From positions 33,511,682 through 33,575,681 of the forward strand of contig OZ024794.1 in assembly GCA_964017045.1 (NCBI GenBank): a stretch of DNA of 64,000 nt. The letters run 5' to 3'. Under the pieces are notes generated by a model. That model had not been told where the DNA came from, did not search any database, and saw only the letters and a program-made list of their open reading frames with translations. The position numbers and the translations under genes are program-made. This stretch comes from Omphiscola glabra. Taxonomy: Eukaryota > Mollusca > Gastropoda > Lymnaeidae. Below are positions 14,101-25,400 of the stretch, piece by piece. Each line of letters opens with the position of its first letter. Position 1 is the stretch's first letter.

Positions 14101-14525
14101 GCTAAAAATATGATTTTGGTGTTATAATTCTGTAAAAAATTAGCTCTATTCAACTATGCCATTGGTTTATTTATTCAAAATTTTTTACCAAAGTACCTAC
14201 TAAGTGTAGGCTAAGAAAAAGTATCTTTGAATTCAATTTCTTCTTATACAGACTGACTAATCTTACACTACAATTCTTGGTAGGCCAATCATTTCATAAA
14301 ATAAAATAGGGTAAATTAGGGACTGGTTAACTTAAATAATCCTGATCACTGATCTCAACTTGATTTTGATCTGGATCAGGTCAACTGACAACTGCTACAT
14401 GTCCGTGAGATAGTAATAATACTTAATAATATAATAAGATTTTCATTTATTCTTACTTCTTGTGAATTTTCTTCATCCTCCTCTCTTACAGTTTCACATG
14501 CAGAAGTTCGGTCATCTGTAGCCAT
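7997..14525 (-). CDS. ENSA: Alpha-endosulfine / ARPP19 family PP2A-B55 inhibitor (three coding exons)
   Basis: Coding exons at 14525-14457, 10087-9974 and 8188-7997 join in phase 0 into 124 residues. The family: small, mostly unstructured proteins that Greatwall/MASTL phosphorylates so that they inhibit PP2A-B55 during mitosis. Seen here: the basic [16 protein letters not shown] segment in exon 2; the invariant [15 protein letters not shown] at the start of exon 3, with the Greatwall-target Ser at about residue 67; and the PKA-type RKPSLV near the C-terminus with Ser about 112. The N-terminus (acidic, EREEDEEN-like) is lineage-specific as in other members. Length fits vertebrate ENSA/ARPP19 (about 110-121). 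Introns are GT-AG. Vertebrates have two paralogues; I cannot assign this copy to one. The start codon is the only in-frame Met in exon 1. Confidence 0.95.
8189..9973 (-). other. ENSA intron 2
   Basis: 1.8-kb GT-AG intron. It contains the LINE tail at 9530-9752; the rest is AT-rich without recognised content. A GRP-like repetitive segment at 9290-9450 may be more LINE debris. Confidence 0.8.
9530..9752 (+). pseudogene. RTE-like LINE C-terminal remnant
   Basis: The frame encodes [15 protein letters not shown] followed by WRLKAMN, then a stop and SE-KAVV. This is the basic RPRxRWxD...WRxxAxDRxxWxxVV tail found at the end of RTE-type LINE ORFs. Upstream reverse transcriptase is absent and an in-frame stop breaks the tail, so it is a dead 3' fragment. 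It ends in a GATGATGATG microsatellite-like tail. Confidence 0.6.
9974..10087 (-). CDS. ENSA: ENSA coding exon 2
   Basis: 38 codons from an acceptor TTCAAAG to a donor GTAAGT. Encodes the conserved [11 protein letters not shown] and NKRLQKGG segments. Phase 0 at both ends. Confidence 0.95.
10234..10587 (+). pseudogene. hAT transposase C-terminal (dimerisation) fragment
   Basis: Frame 10444-10587 encodes [19 protein letters not shown], then [20 protein letters not shown] and a stop. This is the hAT family C-terminal dimerisation region (WW, then the SSxxSERxFSxxG block). The rest of the transposase is missing. The sequence at 10234 (TAGTGATGGGACGATTA) resembles the opposite terminus of a hAT element, suggesting an internally deleted copy. 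Confidence 0.8.
10698..12715 (+). mobile_element. 7-bp-TSD element, copy 1 (split by copy 2)
   Basis: Starts TAGGTACTTCGCCGAAGC and ends ACCAAAGTACCTA, so the outer 9-10 bp are inverted. It is interrupted at 11575-12659 by a second copy in reverse orientation; its own 3' part resumes at 12667-12715. Flanks 10691-10697 (TAGTGTG) and 12716-12722 (AGTGTAG) are only weakly similar, as expected for the oldest copy. No transposase frame was recognised. Confidence 0.8.
11575..12659 (-). mobile_element. 7-bp-TSD element, copy 2, nested in copy 1
   Basis: 1085 bp, inverted relative to copies 1 and 3, flanked by perfect AACTATG duplications at 11568-11574 and 12660-12666. Read on the minus strand it begins TAGGTACTTCGCCGAAGC and ends with the CAAAGTACCTA motif. 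Removing it and one duplication rejoins copy 1 in the order seen uninterrupted in copy 3 (CAACTATGCCATTGG). Confidence 0.87.
12720..14199 (+). mobile_element. 7-bp-TSD element, copy 3
   Basis: 1480 bp beginning TAGGTACTTCGATAAAGC and ending ACCAAAGTACCTA, flanked by perfect CTAAGTG at 12713-12719 and 14200-14206. It landed at the last bases of copy 1. Its 3' 300 bp align with copy 1 at 11310-11570 in direct orientation, and its middle aligns with copy 2 inverted. No open frame suggests a transposase. Confidence 0.87.
14457..14525 (-). CDS. ENSA: ENSA coding exon 1
   Basis: 23 codons starting [13 protein letters not shown], acidic at the end, followed on the minus strand by a consensus donor GTAAGA. 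Phase 0. Further 5' UTR exons cannot be excluded. Confidence 0.88.
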
Positions 14526-16241
14526 AATTATAATACTTCAATTTAATTTATTTATAGAGGATATAATGTAGGGGTCTCTGTTATTTCTATTGTTGATTTC
14601 CCACAAGCTAGCGGTTAAACAAAATGGCTACCATTGACGTCAGTGAAACATGTGTACTTACATGGGAACACTAAACACCAAAATTCAAAGATTCAAATTA
14701 TTGGGTTCAAATACTTTGCATGAGCCATTTACTAAAACCCTTAAATTACATTGAATGGTTTTGCGAAAATGCGTCATATATCAATTTATGTATGTGGTCA
14801 TTCGGGGGGGGGGGGGGGGGGGAGCGTTTGTATGCCCCTAATTAACGAAATATGACATAGTAAATAGATTGTCATAGAAGAAGAAAGCAAAATAAACTAA
14901 TAGTATTTTTATTTTCAAGAGAAGAAAACACAAAATAAACCATTAAAAAAATAATTAAATAATAATAATAAAAATAATAACTTTTTAAATAATACAACAA
15001 ACCTTTTGATGTTTATTTATGTAGATTCATTTTGCACCATTACATTCAATTTTAACACTTGCCCTTGCTCAATCTTTCCGAATATCACAAAACACAATTT
15101 TTGACAATATTTGACGGGCCCCATGATGGTAAGAGGAAAACAGATGTTTATTCATCACATCAAGTTACTAAGTAGGTACAACAATAAAATTCAAAATCAC
15201 ATTTGAACTATTTAGTATGTAAATTATTTTAACCAGTTAGTGAAGGCTGTTAGAATTTGTTTAACCGTGGGTTCCCAAAAACGATGTGTTGAGACAGTTG
15301 AGACCACCAATCATTTGTCCAGCTATTGTGATTATTGCGTGTTTTGTGCGTGTGTTTGTGTGTGTAAGAGAGAGAGAGAGAGAGATATAGAGTTTGTGTG
15401 TGTGCGGTTGGGGGGGGGGGGGCTGTTGTCATTAACACTGGCAAAATAAAAAAATAAATTTTAGTGGTAGGCTGAAAATTTAGGCACATGTGACATGTGA
15501 AATTTTCGCTACTTCCCTTTTTTGTAATTTTAAAGTGATTTGCAATATTGTTCCAGCTTCTAGAATTGCTGAAACGTTAAAATAAGTTAGGAGGTCATTT
15601 TTATGCAATTCTGACGTGCATTGTCACTTTTGTACGGGCAAGAGTGCTTGACTTACTCAAACAATTCATAGCAATGCAGAATATAGAAGCGGCTGCGGAA
15701 CCCTGTTTGTGTCTTTTAACAATAAATATATCATTGACATTTTGATGATTTCCATCATTTGATAACAGTCGTCAAAGATTATATTAACTGTGAAATATAC
15801 CATCACCAGTAGTGGCAGAGCTTGGTTTGGTTGTCGCCCACACACTTAAAAAATATATTCAAAAATGGCCTAGCTCAAAACTAGATTATGTGATGAGATC
15901 ATTTCGGTCCCATTTTACCACCGACTAAAAATTATTTAAACATCAGTTTTAATGTATTTTGAAATATAAATATATTTAAAGAAACCCCGCCTTAGGGCCG
16001 TCTCCCCCCCCCCCCCCCGGGTTACGCCCACTGTCTTTTATTTTACGTTATGATACTTTGGATCGTAATATTTCTCCTATGCAAGGTTCTTTTTTAGATA
16101 AAAGTTTTTATCTAAATATATATTTTGCAATATGAATAAATAAATAATAAAAGATTAAAAAGAAAACACACAAAAACTGCAATATTATTAAGCCAATTCA
16201 AGCCAACTTGTACCTGGTACAGTGGTAGCCAAACAAACAAT
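14526..16241. other. Divergent intergenic region between ENSA and UBLCP1
   Basis: 1.7 kb separates the two start codons, which point away from each other; both promoters should lie here, but no TATA or other element stands out. Contents: a G homopolymer at about 14804-14822, a TG/AG microsatellite at about 15340-15400, and a possible hAT-like element at 15811-16033 (left GTAGTGGCAGAGC, right GGGTTACGCCCACTG, a C homopolymer inside). Confidence 0.55.
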
Positions 16242-16408
16242 ATGGCGGACGAAGTGGGAGATTTGATTGTCAAATTCTTAAAAGACGAACATAAAATTAC
16301 AGGCTTATCTGGAGGAGATACTGTGAAAGACTTGAAAGATGCAATATACAGTAAAACTTCGGTTCAGCCAAATCGTCAAAAGCTACTTGGACTAAAAATA
16401 AAACGTTG
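16242..16408 (+). CDS. UBLCP1: UBLCP1 exon 1 (ubiquitin-like domain, N-terminal half)
   Basis: [19 protein letters not shown] leads to [20 protein letters not shown] and KLLGLKIK. The donor could be at 16405 (exon end 16404) or at 16409 (GTGAAAGT, exon end 16408); an in-frame TGA follows at once, so splicing is required. Confidence 0.88.
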
Positions 16409-19400
16409 GTGAAAGTATTTAATTCTACTTTTTAGCTTCAGTCAGCTGCTTTTTCTTGTTTTCACTTTCAAAAAAATTCCAAACCTTCGCCTTGTTAATT
16501 ATAAAAATTTGGTCTAGGGTCCTAAATAAATAACCTGCCCGTTTGTCTGTCAGACAGTCTCCGTTTGACTATTAGTATTACAATGATGTACATTTACACA
16601 ATCATAGTATAAAAATAGACTTACAATTGACAAGCTCCCTTGATAAGTAATAAGTGATTCAAGTGATTGCCTTGAATTGTAATTGTTTTATTGTTCCATG
16701 GACCATTCAATTTCAATGCATGTCAAATAATAATAATGATGCCATTCCATAATTATTATTAATAATTGGCTGCACCTATTGGTACCCGGGTACCAGAATT
16801 GAGAGGTTGGGATTAAAAAACGATTTAAAATATTATAAATTATTGTTAATTGTTAAGTTTGTAAGACAAAATGAGGTATCAAATGAAAGATAATTGAATG
16901 TACTATATGTTTGTAACCTCAATTCTTCAGTTTTTCTAAAATAAACTACCACAAATGACATCCGAATAGCATTGAGTCTAATGGTACCCGGGTGCGAATG
17001 GCGGCACTGCGTGTCTGGGTCCATTTTGACTAATGCTATTCGGATGTCATTTGTAGTAGTTTATTTTAGTTTAAATGAAGAAGTAAATAAAAAATTTAGC
17101 AATTTGCAATATTTTACAGTTATATCATACAACAATAACTTTAAAATTCACTGTATAGTAAAGGTCTTCAAAAATATGAAGAAGACATGTCCTTTAGCTA
17201 TTAAAATCATGTCATATCAAAACGGCCTATTACAATATTTCCTGACAATTCGGGAGAAGGTTCAGGAGGGCGTACAATTTTTCTGCTGTGTACTAAATTA
17301 TTTCCTAAAAAATTTGTGAGTATGATATTGGATTGCCGTAATTCTTTGAGTTTAAAGTAGTTTGAAGAAATAACGATGTGAAGCAGACTGAATTTGATTT
17401 TAAATAGGTTTCTTGCTGATTTCTGTTAAGGTATGAGTCTGTCCATTAAGTACATCAACTCCTGGGGGAGGTAAGTGTAAGGTTTGTGGCAGGTGGAGAA
17501 GGGGTATTAATCATATGTGAGTGTGACGTACACGTTTTTACTTTTTCATAGATAAAAAAAACCTTAAAATTATGTTATTGTGTTGTAATTTTTACATTTC
17601 TATTGAGTAAAGCCTTCTTTCAGTTATTTGTTTAAAATAAAAATTGGATGACGTTCCAACTTGGCAAATCATACTTTGAGTTAATTGTTTTAATATTTGT
17701 TATTAAATGAAATTATGGAAGATAAAAAATTATTATTTTATTTGACATTTTTAACTTAGTCCGTTTTCTTTAACACACACCCCCTCTAGCCACAGAGACC
17801 TTAATAATTTCTTCTTTGCCCTCTCTCCGCTACCACTGTGGAACACCCTTCTCACCATTACTTTCTAATTCGCCAACAAATAAATTCAGAGATGCCCAGT
17901 AGATGTGTAATCTTTTTATCATAAGTTATCATAATTACTTGTCAGGTCATAGCTTTTAATAAAAATACAAATTATTGTATACAAATATTTTGTTTATCAA
18001 TTATCATGTCCCATTATAAATTTCATAAACAGCAGTATAAATAGCACCTTAATAATTCAATAGCATTTTATTTGCTATAATTATTACAAAAATGCGTAAT
18101 TAATCAAGCCATTAACTAAATGAAACCATAATCAAGCCATTAACTAAAATGAAACCATAACATATCATATTTGTTGCAAAGTTTCATTTGTTTACTAAAT
18201 GTCAGTCAATATTTTAACTAGTTTATAGAAATATAACTTGTCTTTGAACAATCTGTCACATTAAAAGTGGTAGGTAATTCTTTGCAAGTAAGCCCTGATG
18301 CTGGTGACCTTATTGATGAGAGGGCTTTTGCCGGGGTGGGAGGCTGGCCTTATTGACAGGGCTATTTTAACATTGCACCATTAACAGCTACTTCAGAAGT
18401 TAATTATATAGATCTTTGTACAAAATCAGTTTAATTCAAACACTAACTGAAAATGTCAATTATTTGCCCGCCATTCTAGATGTTTCTGCATGAACTGCAG
18501 TAAAGACTGACTTGTTTGGTTTTTAAAAGTCATGGCAGTGTTTCTCTACAAATTGAAGCAAGTACTACTTCTGTTCCTCTTGATTTGTCAGAACTCCATT
18601 GAACCTCTCGCTCGGCAGCATCATTGATGACTTCAAACTTCTCCCCTTCCTTTGGCCAGCAATGTAGTAATAGCCACTGCTCCATGTATTTGGATTGCTG
18701 ATGACGAAAGTTTGCTGTATATCCAAGGCTATGAAAAGTTGCCTGATGTGTTCTGATAAAAAGTCAGACAGCTGCTTCGCCAGTGCTGTAACCATGGTTA
18801 TTCTCAGCTCAGCTGACATTGCAGAGTCAAGAATGTGAAACAGACCAGGATTTCACTTAAGTATCATAAGTGTCCAGAGAAAAACTTTATTGCAGCTTTA
18901 GCAACAGCCTTGTGTATTTTCTTATAGCTCTACAATGCACAGAGTAGAGACTAGATCCAGATCATTTTGTTGAGCAGAGGAGGCACATGCGCATGTAAAC
19001 CAGACTTTGAGATAGACCTTCACTAGAAAAGTTTTAAAATGGCCTAGAGATGACAGTTCACGTGCAGTCAGTTGTAATTGGCAGCAAAACAAGAAAATAT
19101 TTAGACTGTACATTATCTTTCCCATCTATCCTGGGTTAGTGGTGAGCTCCAGGAGCCTTAATATATACGTCGGTCTTGCAATCATGCTCTGAGAAATAGA
19201 ATCTACAGTTGCAGACGCTCACAATAATCATCTCTGGGCCAAAACATTACTATTAATCTTGAGGACTTCCATTATTTGTGATTGAGTTTGAAATAATATC
19301 TGCAGTGCCATATCTACAAATGCCTGACCTTCTATTTTTATTACAATTCTAGCAAGTGATTTAACCGATGACACACCTCTGTCTGCATTAAAACTTCGAC

Positions 19401-22400
19401 CAAATATGAAGCTCATATTGATGGGAACAAAGGAAGAGCAAATAGTAGGTTGAAAATAAAAAAAATTTAATTAGCTTTCTAAAAGTCATGCATTTAACAT
19501 CTCAAATATGTAACTATAATGACTAAAGAATGATGAGAATATATTTAATTCTAATACTCTATATTAGTATTTAATTTTTTTGTACAGTCTTGTAAGAGTA
19601 CAGATATTCTGCTTAGGTCATATAAAGTATTCATTTATTATTATACTAGAACAAGTGCATACAACATCCTTGTGCCTAAGAAGCATTAGAATAAAGATCA
19701 TGAAATTAATGGCTTCCATTGGTTATAATATTTATAATTATTTCTCTGACCTTTCCAAGGCTGTAACTTGTAGAAAAAGGTCTTAGATTTTTTAAATACA
19801 TCAATGGCTTGTAAGTTCATATTTCAATTTCATTGCACATTAAGTATACATTTTTTACACTGATATTTATTCCTTTAAAAAAGTGAACATTATGTCTGTA
19901 AGTTACTGTAATGTATGCATCATTGGTTTTTACTATTGGTTTGGTAAGCACTCTGTGGATAACATTAAAAGAAACTTCTTTTTCTCCAGGAAAAAGTTTC
20001 AGAAGCACCTATAGACTTACCTGAAGTAGTGAATGACTTTGATATTGAGGAAGAAGAAATAGCCATTGAGAACAGGTATCCTTATTGCACTTAATGAATA
20101 TGAATGTTAACAAATAAATGAGATTTTTTACTACCCGTTTTGAAAACTATGTTTGTTACAAAACTGTAAGCAGTTTTAATTATTTAAATTTTTAAAAATC
20201 ATTTATGGAATTGAAATCATTTGAATACCAGTAAAAATAATAATTAATTAAAAAATATTTTGAATAAACAAATTTAAACTAAGTACTCCAACACTCACTT
20301 CACATGTCATCAAATGCAACACGCTGGGGCCGCAGGCTGAGCAGGCTCACCATAAGTGATAAGCAAGTAGTAATTGTTATCATTATGGAACGAGGAAAAT
20401 AGTTTTTTTGTTCTTTTCTGAAATTAGATGAATTTTTAACTGCTGCTTGCAAGCTTATAAATATAATTTCATTCTGACCTCACCTGGCTGTGTGAGGCCA
20501 TTAAGCTGGAAATTGAATTCTTGGGAATGCATATTATTTTTTTAAAAAATAATCTTTTTCAGCTTCAGGTCTACAATCCATAATTGGTTTGCAAAAAAAA
20601 ATAATATTACAATTCATTTTAATGACAATCACTAGGTATGCAGTTTTCAACCTTTTTCTTTGAAAAAAAAATCTTTCAACATACAGTAAATTAATTATTT
20701 AATATGTTATGTCTGTTTTAAAAAAAATCCATCGCAACGCTCTTTGGAGACTTTTTTTATTAGATAAATAATGTTATACAAACTTTGCAGGTGTAAAAAT
20801 TCAAAACGATCTTGTTTCATTGTTTGATATTGCTATGGGGTGAATTTTGTAAAACAGAGTAGCTTGACCATGGATGCTTCCTACTTTTTTCAATTAGTGT
20901 CTGTTCAAAAATCATGTTTGTTGTTTCTAAATTTGAGTCCAGTAAAATGGGTAGGGCTTATTTAAATGGATCCGATAATATAATTTTAAAAATATGTATT
21001 TTTTAAATCTGAATTATTTATTTCCTTGTCATCCAATCCATGTTCACTGAGCCAAACCATGACCACTATAAATGATATGAAAGCAGAACCAACCCCTTTT
21101 TCTCTCTGTAAATAAATTGTTTAGTCGTACATGGTCAAACCCCATATATGAGAAACTCCCATTAGCCTAATGAAAATGCTGCCCTAGATGTGAATGAATT
21201 GATAACCTCTTCATTTAAAGAAATATAATTTTCCTTACCTCTGGAATATTTTACTTTGATGTGAGGGACTGATGCTTCAAACATTTGAAAATGCATGGAT
21301 TCAGACTATGTATACTAAAAGGGTCTTTGTCATAAAAATATTGAATTACAATTGTATGTAGAATCCATTCAATGTTTTTTTTTTTTTTAAAAATAATATT
21401 TTCTTCATGCTCATTGCATTGTATTTTGATTATCAAACAAATTGAAATCCTGTGTGTTGTACATTCCAGAGAAGAATACCTGGCAAAGATAGAGAGGCGA
21501 ATAAAAACCTATCAAATCAACACCCTGAATGAATGCAGACCTGGAAAGAAATTGCTGGTCTTAGATATTGACTACACACTATTTGGTATTTGCAAATTAT
21601 TTTATTAGTTATATATTTTTTTTTGAAATGTAAAAGCTTTAAGTAAACACCCCTAAAGATGACCTTTATTTAAATGTTCACTTCTTAACTCATTCATTTC
21701 TGTGTCTCCTTGTTCACTTCTTAACTCATTCATTTCTGTGTCTCCCTGTTCACTTCTTAACTCATTCATTTCTGTGTCTCCCTGTTCACTTCGTAACTCA
21801 TACATTTTTGTGTCTCCCCTGAGCCTGATATCTCTGCCTAATTTTATTTTCTGGGTCCCTGATGCTGTTTTCACTATGAAATTTTGAGTTTCTATACCAA
21901 TGTGCTAGTAAATAATCAAACTGTTTAGAATTATAACTTGGCTGTTTCTGTTTCCCATTTTTTGTTGAATTCAGTTTTGCTGAAAACAATTTGCCCCTAA
22001 GAAGCTCTGGTTATGATTTTGTACTTATTTCGGAATCCCATCAAGATTTTTATGTAAAAATAAAAATTAAAGTGTGAAATGCAAGTAACAGGGTTCTATT
22101 AACCTTCATATTCTGTCAATAAGAAGTAAGAATGAATGCTTTTTGTCAAGGAAAAAAAATGAAATGTGGACTTGGCCTATATTTTTTATCTGACATGTTA
22201 TTTTGTTTCTTGTAATGTGCGATTTCATTTCAAAATTTAGAAAAAAATGTCTTCTTAATAAACACCCATGCACTTCATAAATACTTAAATATCTTGTCTT
22301 GGTTTGATATTCCAGACCACAGATCTACAGCTGAGCAAGCTAATGAACTTATGCGTCCATATCTACATGAGTTCCTCACAGAGGCGTACAAGAATTATGA

Positions 22401-25400
22401 CATAGTTATATGGTGTAAGTTTTGTACAAACTGTACAAACTTTAGATTTAGCTTTAGAATTTCACACCATCTTTAGCATATATTGATGATGATGCTGGTG
22501 ATTATTACAGTACCTTTTAAATGAATAACTATGCGTTTTGGACATTTTTATATTTATGGCAATTGGTAACATTTGTAAACTAATAAATAGAAATATTTTA
22601 AAAGTAATGTAAAATTGAAGACCTTAGTGCTAAAAGTACTTAAGTCACAAAATGCACATTTTGAGATAATCAAGTTCAAATATACTTTTCGTCTATAAAA
22701 TGTGACTATTTTCATTTTTTGTCTTGTTTAATTAAGGGCCTAATGCACATTTTAATGTCTTCAAATTTCTGCAGTACACTTGGCTAAACTGGGTAAGAAA
22801 AGGTCACAGTTTAGATTAATCTTGACAAAAATGTGACTTAAGTACTTTGAGCACTAAGGTCTTCATTATTGGGCATTCAGTTTGTTCTTTGTCTCAGGAT
22901 CTTGTAATTTGTATATGGGATAAATTCAATACAATCTGAAATAGTACAGTAGCACCTCGCAAGAATGGCCACTCCCTTAAGGGCGTTTTGCAATAATGGC
23001 GCTCTTAAATCTCTGTCAGCAATCCTCTAATATAAAAGTATTTGTATTTTATATTTCTTTTTCAGTTGTAAATCATGTACTGTACGTACTAAATATATAT
23101 TTAAAGGTGAACCTTGTGTAAATTTGCCTTTCTATCAGTGTTTTATAGTTAGTTTTTTTGCATACTTAATACATATTGGTACAAAGTACATATTTTTGCT
23201 TGCAGGGACTGGTGAGTCTCAAAAAAAAAAAAGCATTAAGTCACTTACCAGTGTTTTTTACTTAATGGCGAGGGTCCGGTCCAAATTATGCCGTTATTGC
23301 GAGCTGCCGCTGTATTTTAAAAGTAAATGCAGTAATCCCCCATGTTTTTTTCCTTTCCAGCTGCCACTGGCATGAAATGGATTGAAACAAAACTTAATCT
23401 TCTCGGGGTTTCCGCACACCCAGACTACAAGATTTGTTTTTACCTAGATGCCGATGCCATGATCTCTGTCCACACCCCTAAATATGGAGTTATAGAGGTC
23501 AGTTTGATCACAATTAAATTGATGTGATTACATGTTGCATATAAAATGGATATTTGTTTTCCTCAATGCCTGAATCTTTGAGAATAATTCACTGGAGATC
23601 TAATTTAAAAAATTGTTTTAACCGCAAACATCCAAATAAGACTGCACCACACCAACTCTGCACCACACCACCTCTGCACCACACCACCACTGCACCACAC
23701 CACCACTGCACCACACCACCTCTGCACCACACCACCACTGCACCACACCACCTCTGCACCACACCACCTCTGCACCACACCCCCTCTGCACCACACCCCC
23801 TCTGCACCACACCGCCTCAGCACCACACCACCTCTGCACCACACCACCACTGCACCACACCACCACTGCACCACACCACCTCTGCACCACACCACCTCTG
23901 CACCACACCACCTCTTTCACTTATCAGTACTTCAGGATCTTGGAGCACATCCCATCTCTTAATAGTCAAAACAAATATTTTTGGCTTGAAAATCCTAAGA
24001 AATGCAACCTATCTTATTCCTTAGGTGAAGCCACTGGGGGTTATATGGGGGAAGTATGATAAATGGGATGAAAAGAACACCATCATGTTTGATGACGTGA
24101 GGAGAAATTTCATCATGAACCCACGGTCTGGTTTGAGAGTGAGTTACAGTTTCCTCAGTACTTTTATTTAGTCTGATCAATACTTCTATGTTGTCAGTGA
24201 AATGCTTAAAGGATTAATATTTTGCTTAGAAATAAATACATAATTATTTGGGGGAAAAGGGGGTGTGTGTGTTGTCTTGGCTGAGTTCCCACATTTTTAT
24301 CCCCAGGACCTGACCCCTATTTGAAATTCATTCCAAACCGTTCCCTTACAGCCATGTCAGATCTATATGATATTTTTTTAAACGTACCCTCCATGGTCGT
24401 AGGAAGACAAGACAGAGAGGCCTGTTCGCCCCAGGAGACTTTTTTTTTTTTTTTTTTTTAGGGTGGTGGTGGGGGTATGTGTTTGTGCACATCATTTGTG
24501 GTCCACTTTGTATACTTTGCTGGGTTACTTTTCTCCTTATGTCTCCTTTTACTTTGTAGTTTTCGTTAATTAAGGGGTGAGTCAAAATATTAGGAGACCG
24601 CGATCTGCCAGCTTGTTAATATCTCTTGCACAATAAACGCTTGCTAAAACAAGGTGACCACTTTTCCCAATTAAAAAAAATTCCATTGACAACCAGATTT
24701 AACATTGGTCAGCTTAGAGTAAAAAAGAGTGGGTATTGTTAGATTCAGGAGGTTTTAGGGAGAAGCTTACCAATTTTATGCCTTATATAGCTTCTTTATT
24801 ATTTTAATTATTATTTTATTTATTTGAATAATAATAGAAAGGCTGCACCTATAGGTACACGGGTGCCAGAATTGAGAGGTTGGTATTAAAAAACGATTTA
24901 AAATATTATTGCTGGGTTTGTAAGACCAGATGAGGTATCATGAGCTCCTTGAGTTTGTTGAAGACTTGATGACAAATCTAGAAAACAGCAAGCAAACTGA
25001 TGTGCTGGTGATGGACTTCTCGAAGGCCTTCGACTGTGTCAATCATAGTTTGCTTCTACACAAACTTCAGAGATATGGGATCCAAGGCACTACTAAAACA
25101 TGGATCTCTAGCTTCCTCAACAACCGATGTCAAGCAGTAGTGGTGGACGGTACAAGCTCGTCCTTTGTCAATGTTAAGTCAGGGGTCCCTCAAGGCTCGG
25201 TGCTAGGCCCCTGTTTGTTCCTAGCATACATTAATGACCTACCTGAGAAACTGACATCCCACGCAAGACTGTTCGCAGCCGTGTATAGGACAATCACCAA
25301 CAGATCTGACTAGGACCAGCTACAAGAGGATCTCAATCGGTTAGCTGAGTGGGAGGCGAGCTGGGACATGGAATTTCATCCGGCCAAATGCCAGACACTC

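Noticed and set aside
17095..17319. Candidate for the missing UBLCP1 exon
   Set aside because: The frame does not resemble the GKPAEND...MMMGTRE part of the ubiquitin-like domain and lacks a fitting splice pair.
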